Below are positions 1 to 7,342 of a stretch of DNA of 28,005 nucleotides, piece after piece. Made by a program: the position numbers and the translations under genes. Every line of letters begins with the position of its first letter. Within the stretch, counting starts at the first letter, position 1. Where the stretch lies: assembly GCA_036394195.1 (NCBI GenBank), contig DASWFO010000220.1:1-28005 (forward strand), given 5' to 3'. The notes beneath the pieces were generated by a model, which saw only the letters and a list, made by a program, of their open reading frames with translations, was not told the DNA's origin and made no database searches. This DNA is from DATJPD01 sp036394195 (GTDB lineage: Bacteria; Pseudomonadota; Alphaproteobacteria; CACIAM-22H2).

Positions 1-171
1 CGACGACGTCTGGCGCATGCCGCACACCATCCCGCCGAGAGCCAGGCCGCCCGCATCGACGCAGGCCCGCGTGCTCCCGCCAACGCCCTACGATAGGGCG
101 AAGTCTCAATCCCCGGCTCGTGACAAAAACCGGATGGGCTGGGACAAAAGTGCTCCGCGCTGCAGTCCCGG

Positions 172-1212
172 TCAGACCGCGACAACCGGCGGCGTGGTCA
201 GGAATGCCTGCATCACATGCCAAAACTGCTGGCGATTGATCCCGAACACCAGCGAATGGGCCAGCCCGGGCAGGATGGCGTATTGCCGGTCGGCATTCGG
301 CAACTGGCGGTAGAAGTCCCACAGGTCCTCTTCTGTCGCGATGCCGTCATGCTCACCACGGACGACCAGCGCCGGTGCCTTGACCTTGCGTGGATCGACG
401 ACCGGCAGGTTGGCGGTCATATCGAGGTAAGTGCCGGTCGGGATCGTGTCGCCGTATTTCAGCTCCGCATCGGCCAACACCTCGCCGACCGCTGGATCGG
501 AGGTGCCGGGCTTGTCGCGGGTGAAGATGCTGCGGATCATCTCGCGGTCGCGCGGCCGGCGGTTATGGGTCCGATAGAACTCGACCTGCTCGGCCCGCTT
601 GCTCAATGTCGGCGATCCTTTGCCGGTATAGGTCAGGGCGCCCAGGGCGAGACGGCCGACATTGTCCGGACGAGCACTCGCGAAGGCCGCGGCGCGCAGC
701 GCGCCCGATGACTCGCCGAACAGATGGACGCGCGATTGCCCGGTCTCACGCTGCACGACCTCCATCGCTGCCTTCAGGTCCTCCACACCGCTGGCCACGT
801 CGGAGTTGCCGTCCGTGCGGGATGACCGTCCGTAGCCCTCGTGGTCCATCGTCCATACGTCGAACCCATAACGGGCAAACACGTTCATCAGCGAATAGTC
901 GCCGCGCCCGGGCGGCGTGATGTCGAAGGTGAGCGACGATAGTGACGAGCCGTGCACCAGGAACAAGAGTGGCCGCGGCGCTTCGCCCGCCGCGGGGCCA
1001 CCCAGCCGTTTGCGGAACATGTACAGCGAGACATCGCCCTTCTTGGCCCAATATTCGTGGCTCCAGATATCGGCGCCGGCGCCCCCCGGCGCCGCTGCAG
1101 ACTGACCCTCGGCCCGAGCCGCTTGCCACGGAGCAGCCGTGGCGACGATCGCGCCGAGGCCGACCTGCCTCATCAATGTGCGCCGCGAGGTTGGGCGAGC
1201 GGGTGAAAACAT
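172..1212 (-). CDS. Tat-exported alpha/beta hydrolase
   Basis: 346-aa alpha/beta-hydrolase fold protein, probably a periplasmic esterase or lactonase; substrate not predictable. The N-terminus has a twin-arginine-like signal (S9-R10-R11-T-L-M), then a hydrophobic stretch ending near ARAEG (about residue 36). The triad is readable: nucleophile S168 in GESSG, D289 in GEHDG, H319 in GLAHS; an HGSS oxyanion-type motif lies near residue 87. The ATG at 1212 was chosen because AGGAG sits 6 nt upstream and the signal peptide begins there; an in-frame start at 1272 would add 20 residues ahead of the Tat motif. The gene is transcribed divergently from the TctC-type receptor operon at 1343, so it may share control and pathway with it (inference). 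Fold certain, specificity unknown. Confidence 0.9.
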   Translation of the reverse strand: MFSPARPTSRRTLMRQVGLGAIVATAAPWQAARAEGQSAAAPGGAGADIWSHEYWAKKGDVSLYMFRKRLGGPAAGEAPRPLLFLVHGSSLSSLTFDITPPGRGDYSLMNVFARYGFDVWTMDHEGYGRSSRTDGNSDVASGVEDLKAAMEVVQRETGQSRVHLFGESSGALRAAAFASARPDNVGRLALGALTYTGKGSPTLSKRAEQVEFYRTHNRRPRDREMIRSIFTRDKPGTSDPAVGEVLADAELKYGDTIPTGTYLDMTANLPVVDPRKVKAPALVVRGEHDGIATEEDLWDFYRQLPNADRQYAILPGLAHSLVFGINRQQFWHVMQAFLTTPPVVAV

Positions 1213-1342
1213 GGCGTACTCCTGTCGGGATTTCCCCGGCGATCCGGGGCTTCTGGCGAGCCGGTCGGTCACGGATTAGTATTTACCGGAAGACCGCCCC
1301 AATGGCCATTAGCCGAGGCGGCGATATTAAGGGGAGGAACCG

Positions 1343-2311
1343 ATGGCCCGCCGAACGATATGGCTGATTGGCACGCTGTGGCTGGCCGCCTGGCCGCTCG
1401 TCGCGCCCGCGCAAATGTTCCCGAACCGACCGATCCGCGTCATCGTCCCCTACCCGGCCGGCGGCGCCGTGGACATCGTGGCCCGCACGCTCGGCCACAA
1501 GATCTCCGATGACTGGAAACAGCAGGTCGTCATCGACAACCGGCCCGGCTCGGGCGGCGTCATTGCCACCGAGATCCTCGCCAAGGCACCGGCCGACGGC
1601 TACACGTTGATCATGGTCGCGACCGGGCATGCGCTCAATCCGAGCATGTACGCGAAGCTGCCCTACGACACATTCAAGGACTTCACCGCCATCACCGAGA
1701 TCGCCGAATCTCCGAACATCCTGCTGGTGAACAATCAGCTGCCGGTCAAGACCGTCGGCGATCTCATCGCGCTGGCCAAGTCGAAGCCGAATCAATTGAC
1801 TTATGGCATGGCCGGCAACGGCACCTCGCCGCACCTCGCGGGCGAGCTCCTGAAATACATGGCGAAGATCGATATCGTCGCCGTCCCCTACAAGGGCGGA
1901 GCACCGGTGTTGAACGATCTGATCGCCGGCCAGATCCCGATGTCGTTCAACAACATTCCGGAATCGATCGAACACATCCGCGCCGGCTCGATCCGCGCCG
2001 TGGCCGTGACGACGGCAGCGCGATCTCCCGTGCTGCCGGGTGTGCCGACCATCGCGGAATCCGGAATGCCCGGATACGACACTGGCGTGTGGTGGGGCGT
2101 GCTCGGGCCAGCCGGCCTGCCGAAGGATATCGTGGCGGCACTTCACAACGAGTTCGTCGCCGCCCTGCACAGCGCGGCGGTGAAGCAGCATTTCACCCAG
2201 CTGGGCGCTGTTCCGATCGGCAGCTCGCCCGCCGAATTCGACGCCACCATTCGCGCCGAGGCCGCGAAATGGGATCCGATCATCCGCGCAGCCGGCATCC
2301 GCATCGAATGA
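1343..2311 (+). CDS. TctC/Bug-family periplasmic solute receptor
   Basis: 322-aa extracytoplasmic receptor of the tripartite tricarboxylate transporter family (TctC, or Bug receptors), which bind carboxylated solutes. Signal peptide at residues 1-23, cleaved after APA. Family hallmarks: RPIRVIVPYPAGG near the mature N-terminus, the NRPGSGG stretch, ADGYTL, and the VPYKGG segment. A strong RBS (AGGGGAGGAA) precedes the ATG. It overlaps the next gene by 4 bp (ATGA), so the two are translationally coupled. No TctA/TctB membrane subunits are present in the window. That is common for this family: orphan receptors may use a transporter encoded elsewhere or act as sensors. The ligand is probably an organic or aromatic acid, judging from the downstream lactonase and decarboxylase-type genes. 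Confidence 0.93.
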   Translation: MARRTIWLIGTLWLAAWPLVAPAQMFPNRPIRVIVPYPAGGAVDIVARTLGHKISDDWKQQVVIDNRPGSGGVIATEILAKAPADGYTLIMVATGHALNPSMYAKLPYDTFKDFTAITEIAESPNILLVNNQLPVKTVGDLIALAKSKPNQLTYGMAGNGTSPHLAGELLKYMAKIDIVAVPYKGGAPVLNDLIAGQIPMSFNNIPESIEHIRAGSIRAVAVTTAARSPVLPGVPTIAESGMPGYDTGVWWGVLGPAGLPKDIVAALHNEFVAALHSAAVKQHFTQLGAVPIGSSPAEFDATIRAEAAKWDPIIRAAGIRIE

Positions 2312-3195
2312 CCGGCATGATTCCCGTTTGCAAGGCGCCGGCCGAGCCACGGCCACCCAAGATACCGACACCGGTGAACGCGTGCGACACGCACGCCCAC
2401 GTCTTCGGTCCGGCGCAGGCCTTCCCCTATGCGCCCGACCGCAGCTACACGCCGCCCGATGCACCTCTCGACAAGTATCTCGCGATGCTGGACACGCTCG
2501 GCTTCGCCCGGGGCGTGCTGGTGCAGGGCAGCGCCCACGGTCGCGACAATTCGGCGACGCTGGATGCGCTGGCCACGCATCCAAATCGCCTGCGCGGCGT
2601 CGCCGTCGCGGACGCGACCGTCACGCCCGAGGAGATGCGCCGGCTGGACCGGCTCGGCGTCCGAGGCTTGCGGTTCAACCACTTCTTTCGCGACGGCAAG
2701 TTGCATTATGGCGGCGGCGTGACGCTCTCCGACGCGTCGGAGATGGTCGGCCGGATGGCCAATCTCGGCTGGCACGTGCAGCTGTGGATCGATGTCAAAG
2801 ACTTGCCGGCTATCGTCGGGGCAGTGAATTCCTGGCCCGTGCCGGTGGTGATCGATCACATGGGCCGGACCGATGCCCGCGCGGCAATCGAGGCCCCCGG
2901 TTTCCAGGCGCTGTTGCGGTTGCTCGGCGAGGGCGGCTGCTGGGTGAAGCTGTCGGGCGCCCATCGCCTGAGCGATGCGTGGCCGGATTATGCGCCGGCG
3001 CGCCCGTTCCATCAGGCACTGGTGCGGACCAACCCCGACCGCCTGGTCTGGGGAAGCGACTGGCCGCATCCGCGCATGGAGGCGGAAATGCCGAACGCCG
3101 GCCAGCTGCTCGACCTTTTCAACGACTGGACCGACAGCCCCGAGTTGCGCCGCAAGATCCTGGTCGACAACCCGGCGCGGCTTTACCGGTTTTAA
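2308..3195 (+). CDS. LigI-like amidohydrolase/lactonase
   Basis: 295-aa TIM-barrel amidohydrolase of the branch that includes 2-pyrone-4,6-dicarboxylate lactonase (LigI) and 4-sulfomuconolactone hydrolase. Visible motifs: CDTHAHVFGP (H29, H31), HVQLW (H156), VVIDHMGR (H184), WVKLSG (K214) and VWGSDWPHP (D251). These match the active-site layout of that branch. Start: the ATG at 2308 overlaps the receptor stop codon; an alternative ATG three codons later (2317) is possible. The reading frame is open further upstream, but that part lies inside the receptor gene. Expected role: hydrolytic opening of a lactone or pyrone ring-cleavage product in the cytoplasm. The exact substrate cannot be read from sequence. 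Confidence 0.9.
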   Translation: MTGMIPVCKAPAEPRPPKIPTPVNACDTHAHVFGPAQAFPYAPDRSYTPPDAPLDKYLAMLDTLGFARGVLVQGSAHGRDNSATLDALATHPNRLRGVAVADATVTPEEMRRLDRLGVRGLRFNHFFRDGKLHYGGGVTLSDASEMVGRMANLGWHVQLWIDVKDLPAIVGAVNSWPVPVVIDHMGRTDARAAIEAPGFQALLRLLGEGGCWVKLSGAHRLSDAWPDYAPARPFHQALVRTNPDRLVWGSDWPHPRMEAEMPNAGQLLDLFNDWTDSPELRRKILVDNPARLYRF

Positions 3196-3209
3196 CCTGG
3201 GAGGACCTC

Positions 3210-3995
3210 ATGGCCGTTGCGCGCATCAACGGGATCGACATCTATTACGAGGACAGCGGCGGGACTGGACCGGCCCTCTTGTTCAGCCACGGCTTTCTCA
3301 TGGACCGCGAGATGTTCGCGCCGCAGATCGAGGCCCTCCATGAGCATTACCGCTGCATTGCCTGGGACGAGCGCGGCTTCGGCCGCACCGGTCCGGTCGA
3401 TCAACCCTTCTCGTATTGGGATTCGGCGCGCGACGCTCTCGGCCTGCTGGCGCATCTCAACGTTCCGTCGGCGACGTTCATCGGTATGTCGCAAGGCGGC
3501 TTCCTGGCGATGCGCGCCGCTCTGCTCGAACCGGCGCGCGTCAAGGCCCTGGTCCTGATCTCGACGCGGTCCGGGCTGGATGCACCGGAGATCGTCGGCA
3601 ATTTTCGCCAGCTCCGCGCGGAGTGGCTTGCCAACGGCTGTACCAACGTCAAGCAGATGCTGGGCGAACTGCTGATCGGCAAGGAGCGCGCAGCACCGGA
3701 GCCATGGTTCGCCAAATGGGAGAGAATGACCAAGCAGAGCCTCGCCTACCCGATCGACGCGCTGGCCGGCCGCGACGACCTCACGCCGCGGATCAACGAA
3801 TTGCGCTGCCCGGCGATCGTGTTCCACGGCGAGGCCGATATCGCCATCGACATCGCGCACGGTGCAGCCTTGGCGAAGGCATTGCCCAACTGCAAGGCCT
3901 TCGTCCGCATCCCCGGCGCCGGACACACGCCTAACCTCACACACCCGGACATCGTTAATCCGCCGCTGATCGATTTTCTCGCGAAATGGGCGTAA
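3210..3995 (+). CDS. alpha/beta hydrolase, enol-lactonase-like
   Basis: 261-aa cytoplasmic alpha/beta hydrolase of the PcaD (3-oxoadipate enol-lactonase) / haloperoxidase-like type. Triad: S94 in GMSQG, D210 in GEAD, H239 in GAGHTP; oxyanion HGF near residue 27; DERGFGRT after strand 4. The ATG at 3210 is preceded by GGGAGG at good spacing; the longer open frame upstream is a shadow of the lactonase gene. It lies 14 bp after the lactonase and 28 bp before a carboxymuconolactone decarboxylase-family gene, an arrangement echoing pcaD-pcaC of the beta-ketoadipate pathway. The neighbouring lactonase suggests a variant pathway rather than the canonical protocatechuate branch. General esterase activity cannot be excluded. 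Confidence 0.9.
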   Translation: MAVARINGIDIYYEDSGGTGPALLFSHGFLMDREMFAPQIEALHEHYRCIAWDERGFGRTGPVDQPFSYWDSARDALGLLAHLNVPSATFIGMSQGGFLAMRAALLEPARVKALVLISTRSGLDAPEIVGNFRQLRAEWLANGCTNVKQMLGELLIGKERAAPEPWFAKWERMTKQSLAYPIDALAGRDDLTPRINELRCPAIVFHGEADIAIDIAHGAALAKALPNCKAFVRIPGAGHTPNLTHPDIVNPPLIDFLAKWA

Positions 3996-4023
3996 GCCTC
4001 CGGCACACCAAAAGGAGACACCG

Positions 4024-4422
4024 ATGCAATCCGATCCGTCACGCCGCGCGCGCGGGGCCACGAAATTTGCCGAGATCATGGGCCATTCGGCGGAGCAGTT
4101 GGAGCGCAATTTCGCCGACCTGGCGCCCGATCTCGCCACCTTCGTGCTCGAGACTGTCTTCGGTGACATCTACCAGGACCCGGTGCTCGATACCCGCACG
4201 CGGATGATCGCGAATGTCGCCGCTCTGGCCGCGCTCGGCACGGCGGCTCCGCAGTTGCGCAATTATCTGAATGCCGCTCTGCGCTCGGGCGTCAGCCGCC
4301 AGGAGCTGGTCGCGATCATGGTGCAGCTGGCGGCGTTCGCCGGACTTCCGGCGGCACTCAACGGCGTGGCAGCCTGCCGCGAGGTGTTTACGGCCGCCGA
4401 CGGGGCGAAGGCGAAGATTTAA
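4024..4422 (+). CDS. carboxymuconolactone decarboxylase-family protein
   Basis: 132-aa all-helical CMD-family protein, the usual length for the single-domain PcaC type. The core segment runs DTRTRMIANVAALAALG, then the helix with SRQELVAIMVQLAAFAGLP. It lacks the CxxC pair of AhpD peroxidases (only one Cys is visible, near the C-terminus), so a decarboxylase or lactone-processing role fits better than redox. The histidine usually seen after the G-x-PAA turn of PcaC appears to be replaced, so true 4-carboxymuconolactone decarboxylase activity is uncertain. RBS AAAAGGAGA precedes the ATG. It is the last gene of the 1343-4422 operon. Confidence 0.88.
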   Translation: MQSDPSRRARGATKFAEIMGHSAEQLERNFADLAPDLATFVLETVFGDIYQDPVLDTRTRMIANVAALAALGTAAPQLRNYLNAALRSGVSRQELVAIMVQLAAFAGLPAALNGVAACREVFTAADGAKAKI

Positions 4423-4485
4423 TCGCTTTCAGGCTCCAACCAACCATTTGATTTGACTGCGATTCGGCTGGGGCCAAAATATGCC

Positions 4486-4514
4486 TTGACGGTTGGTATT
4501 TTGTATACCAAATT
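4486..4514 (+). promoter_or_regulatory. Palindromic operator with -35-like hexamer
   Basis: TTGGTAT (4493-4499) and ATACCAA (4505-4511) form a perfect 7-bp-arm inverted repeat with a 5-nt centre. A TTGACG hexamer (4486-4491) abuts it on the left, and a further half-site-like GTATGCCAA follows at 4517-4525. The base sequence resembles the GTAT...ATAC operators of GntR-family regulators (family knowledge). No convincing -10 is visible at 17 nt, so the exact promoter is unresolved. It most likely controls the CBS gene at 4570. Confidence 0.5.
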
Positions 4515-4569
4515 GTGTATGCCAAAAGGTGGTAGGCTGGCCGCCCTGGAAATTGGAGGAGGAAACGCA

Positions 4570-5019
4570 ATGACCACGGTTTCCGACATTCTTCGCCGCA
4601 AGGACACGCGCATCATCACGGTCCGCCTGCGCGAGACCGCCGCCACCGCCGCCATGATCATGAAGCGAGAGAAAATCGGCGCGCTGGTGGTGAAGGACGT
4701 GTGCCGCAGCGAGGGCAGCAACGTCACCGTCGGCGTGTTGTCCGAGCGCGACCTGGCTCAGGCGGTCGCCAAATATGGCGCCGCGGCGATGAACAAGCCG
4801 GTCGCCGAGTTGCTCCCTTCTGCGTTCGTGAGCTGCAGCGAGCACGATTCGATCGAAGCCGTCATGCGGCTGATGCTCGAACGCGAGTTGCGCGTGGTGC
4901 CCGTGATGCAGGAGCACGCGCTCATCGGCGTTGTCACAATGCGCGACCTGATTCCGTTCCTGCTGCCGAACGCCAAGATCGGGTCGCCGGCAATGGCCCA
5001 GCCGACCGCGCGCGCGTAG
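4570..5019 (+). CDS. Two-CBS-domain protein
   Basis: 149-aa stand-alone CBS-pair protein (CBS 1 about residues 8-65, CBS 2 about residues 75-130). Visible motifs: TVRLRETAATAAMIMKREKIGALVV, VGVLSERDLAQAV, then the second repeat ending IGVVTMRDLI. Such proteins bind adenine nucleotides (AMP, ATP, SAM or NADH) in the cleft between domains and regulate a partner; no partner is encoded here. The ATG at 4570 has a strong RBS (TTGGAGGAGG); the open frame further upstream lacks a start signal and crosses the operator-like palindrome. It is separated from the catabolic operon by its own promoter region and is convergent with the LysR gene. Confidence 0.9.
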   Translation: MTTVSDILRRKDTRIITVRLRETAATAAMIMKREKIGALVVKDVCRSEGSNVTVGVLSERDLAQAVAKYGAAAMNKPVAELLPSAFVSCSEHDSIEAVMRLMLERELRVVPVMQEHALIGVVTMRDLIPFLLPNAKIGSPAMAQPTARA

Positions 5020-5049
5020 CGCGATCGATCACTCGGGTCGATGCGGCAC

Positions 5050-5916
5050 TCACGCCGCCAACGGTGGATGGGCGGCGCTGCAAAAATCCGCGAGAGCCAC
5101 GGCAAGGTGGCGAGTGGCGGGGCTGGCCTCCGGCGCCGCGACCAACGCCACTTCGGTATTGGTGATCGGGGGAAATCCGTCCTCCGGGCCCAGCACGCGA
5201 TGTGCCGGAAGAATCGCGACCTCGGGCAGGATGCCGATGCCCAGGCCGGCCGAGACAGCGGCCTGGATGCCGAGGAGATTGGGGCTCGTGTAGGCGATGT
5301 GCCAGGCGCGTTTCCGCGCCTCGAGCGCATGGATCGCATTGCCGCGATATATGCACCCCTGCTCAAACACTGCGAGCGGTAACGGATCGCGGTGCAGATC
5401 AACGGGCTGGCGGCGGCTGGTGATCCAGCGCAGCCGCTCCGGCCAGGCCGCTATGCCGCCGGTCTCTCCGATGTCGCGTTTGAACAGTGCCAGGTCGAGC
5501 TCGCCGCGCTCGAGCCGGCGACGCAGAGTGACGCTTATGGCGCAGCGCACGTGGAGCCGCAGCCCCGGACGGGAGCGGGCGAAGCCCGACAGCATCTCGG
5601 AGAGACGATAGGCGGCAAAATCCTCCGACACACCAAGCCGGATCACGCCGTCCCCGGTCGGGCGTGCCACAGCCTCGCGCGCCTCGTCGGCGAGGGCGAG
5701 AATCCGCCGCGCATAGGACAGCATCCGCTCGCCTTCTTCGGTCGCCGTGACCCGCTTGCCGTTCCGACGCAACAGCGTGCGGCCGAACGTCTCCTCCAGA
5801 CGACGGATTTGCTGGCTCACCGTCGACTGGGTGCGGTGAACGCGCTCGCCGGCACGGGTAAAGCTCCCTGCATCGACAACCGAAACGAAACTGCGGAGCA
5901 AGTCGAGGTCAAGCAT
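5050..5916 (-). CDS. LysR-family transcriptional regulator
   Basis: 288-aa LysR-type regulator. Winged helix-turn-helix at residues 1-60 (MLDLDLLRSFVSVVDAGSFT, then RTQSTVSQQIRRLEE), effector-binding domain from about residue 90. The ATG at 5916 starts exactly at the conserved N-terminus; a TTG at 5931 would add five residues (MNWWP) and is less likely. It is convergent with the CBS gene (30 bp gap) and divergent from the leader/VirG-like gene, with about 100 bp of AT-richer DNA between. LysR proteins commonly regulate the divergent neighbour, so control of the 6020-10812 operon is a reasonable guess, but nothing in the sequence proves it. Effector unknown. Confidence 0.93.
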   Translation of the reverse strand: MLDLDLLRSFVSVVDAGSFTRAGERVHRTQSTVSQQIRRLEETFGRTLLRRNGKRVTATEEGERMLSYARRILALADEAREAVARPTGDGVIRLGVSEDFAAYRLSEMLSGFARSRPGLRLHVRCAISVTLRRRLERGELDLALFKRDIGETGGIAAWPERLRWITSRRQPVDLHRDPLPLAVFEQGCIYRGNAIHALEARKRAWHIAYTSPNLLGIQAAVSAGLGIGILPEVAILPAHRVLGPEDGFPPITNTEVALVAAPEASPATRHLAVALADFCSAAHPPLAA

Positions 5917-6019
5917 AGGCCACCAATTCAAAAATCAACTGGAACCCATTTTAACATTTAATTTCCAAATACGCGGCGACGCGCCCACATACGCCCTCGT
6001 CGATTTAAGGGAGACCCTC
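5917..6019. promoter_or_regulatory. Divergent promoter region (LysR / VirG-like operon)
   Basis: About 100 bp between divergent genes, clearly AT-richer than its surroundings around 5925-5975, as expected for a shared promoter and LysR-binding region. One segment, CAATTCAAA at 5924-5932, partly resembles the vir-box core (CAATTGAAA) bound by VirG. It differs at the central G and only one copy is seen, so this is suggestive only. Confidence 0.45.
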
Positions 6020-6100
6020 ATGCATCTCGCGCTCGCTTCGTCCGCGGCGCCGTCAATCGCCGATTGTGGCAGTTCCAGGGCACGCCGCCGGCCCGTATGA
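6020..6100 (+). CDS. 26-codon leader peptide upstream of response regulator
   Basis: Short ORF starting at ATG 6020, 6 nt after an AAGGGAGA ribosome-binding site and ending at TGA 6098-6100. The stop overlaps the ATG at 6097 of the response regulator (ATGA). The product would be a 26-residue peptide, Ala/Arg-rich at its ends. The downstream ATG has no RBS of its own, so ribosomes finishing this ORF could re-initiate on the regulator gene. It may be a true coupling leader, or the regulator may start at another codon (GTG 6175). No conserved peptide family recognised. Confidence 0.4.
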   Translation: MHLALASSAAPSIADCGSSRARRRPV

Positions 6101-6909
6101 GAGGCAAGGTCGTCGTCGCTCCTGACGTCGCTGATTCTGACACGGGTCCGCCACTCGGCGGATATCACCAGATCGTGAGCAAGGACATCAGCCGGTCGGG
6201 GCAGATTCTCGTCGTGGATGACGATCCGGCCATGAGCCAGATGGTCGTCAACTATCTCGAGGATCACCACATGCGCGCCGTGGGTGCGAGCGGGCGCCAG
6301 GACATGACAAGCCATTTCGCCAACGGCGAACCCAGCCTCATGATCCTCGATCTGCGTCTCGGTCAGGACAACGGGCTCGACCTGCTGCGCGACATCCGGT
6401 CACGCTCGGATGTGCCTGTGATCATCATCACCGGTGATCGGCGCGACGAGACCGACCGGGTGATCGGGCTCGAGCTCGGCGCCGACGACTACATCACAAA
6501 GCCGTTCGGACTTCGCGAACTCCTGGCGCGCGTGCGGGCCGTGCTGCGGCGCCGAGACGCCAGGCGCCTGGCACCGCCGACCGACCCCTCGCACGACGGC
6601 TGCCGCTTCGGCAGCTGGCGGCTCGATCGGCGCAGCCGCCGCCTGACCAAGGGCGATGGCGCCCCGGTCGCGCTCACGAAGGGCGAATATGCCCTGCTGA
6701 TCGCATTCCTCGACGCGCCGCAACGCCCACTGACCCGCGAGCACCTGCTGCAGGCGACCCGCGTTCACGAGGATGTGTTCGACCGCAGCATCGACGTGCA
6801 GATCCTGAGGCTACGACGCAAGCTCGAGGCCGACCCCAGCGCGCCAAGCATCATCCAGACGGAGCGTGGCATCGGTTATGTGTTCGCCCTGCCGGTCGAG
6901 GAGCTTTGA
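6097..6909 (+). CDS. VirG-like OmpR-family response regulator
   Basis: About 270-aa response regulator: receiver domain at residues 36-150 (acid pair D41/D42, phosphoacceptor D85 in LMILDLRLG, T112 in ITGD, K135 in ITKPF), OmpR/PhoB winged-helix DNA-binding domain at about residues 165-265. The segments GDRRDETDRVIGLELGADDY, RSIDVQILRLRRKLEADPS and TERGIGYVF match Agrobacterium VirG closely as I remember it, including an N-terminal extension. All phosphorylation residues are present, so it should be active. Start chosen at ATG 6097 because of the ATGA overlap with the leader; GTG 6175 (ahead of SKDISRSG) is a serious alternative and would remove the extension. The partner kinase is most likely the VirA-like protein at 8314. 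Target genes unknown. Confidence 0.9.
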   Translation: MRGKVVVAPDVADSDTGPPLGGYHQIVSKDISRSGQILVVDDDPAMSQMVVNYLEDHHMRAVGASGRQDMTSHFANGEPSLMILDLRLGQDNGLDLLRDIRSRSDVPVIIITGDRRDETDRVIGLELGADDYITKPFGLRELLARVRAVLRRRDARRLAPPTDPSHDGCRFGSWRLDRRSRRLTKGDGAPVALTKGEYALLIAFLDAPQRPLTREHLLQATRVHEDVFDRSIDVQILRLRRKLEADPSAPSIIQTERGIGYVFALPVEEL

Positions 6910-7016
6910 TCAGGCTTAGCAGTGGTTGCCGATGTAACGCATTCATCCCGGCATGAAATCGATTTGTAATACGGGTCGTCCAGCTTCAACTCCGGTAATC
7001 GCGACCAGGTCTGAAC

Positions 7017-7262
7017 ATGATCACGAGATTTTCGGTGCGGAGAACGGACGATCTACGAACCGCCGGGCCGCATGCCCATTGGCGTATGGTCGATGAGAGG
7101 CGACGGGAAGCTCTCGAGCCCCGGCTCGAAGACCTTCTCAACGATCCGATCATCGGTCTTCTCATAGACAGCGACGGACTCAATCGCGCCGATCTGGAGC
7201 AGATCATCGATGACGCCCGCCGGCGCCTGGCATGGCAGCGAACAGCCGGCGGCACGGCCTGA
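7017..7262 (+). CDS. small hypothetical protein
   Basis: 81-aa protein of unknown function, charged and probably soluble and helical. The recognisable part is the C-terminal half, NDPIIGLLIDSDGL followed by RADLEQIIDDARRRL. I recall similar short proteins with a DP...L..DG...L pattern in Rhizobiales but know no function. Codon use is typical of the window. The RBS is weak (AGG about 9 nt upstream). It sits between the response regulator and the peroxidase, inside the presumed sensory operon, 107 bp after the regulator, which suggests a link to that system. Its last codons are overlapped by a less likely early start of the peroxidase frame. Confidence 0.7.
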   Translation: MITRFSVRRTDDLRTAGPHAHWRMVDERRREALEPRLEDLLNDPIIGLLIDSDGLNRADLEQIIDDARRRLAWQRTAGGTA

Positions 7263-7342
7263 AGCACGGCCAGAACCTGCCTGGTAACATGCGGGAATTC
7301 CGCTTATGCGCCGCGCTGCTGCGTTTCTGCTCCCGCCCACTC

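Noticed and set aside
1..96. Possible C-terminal end of a + strand gene entering from the left edge (stop TAG at 94)
   Set aside because: Only about 31 codons visible, codon bias weak, no recognisable family; cannot be supported.
5922..5933. vir-box-like sequence upstream of the VirG-like operon
   Set aside because: Single imperfect copy in AT-rich DNA; not enough to call a binding site.
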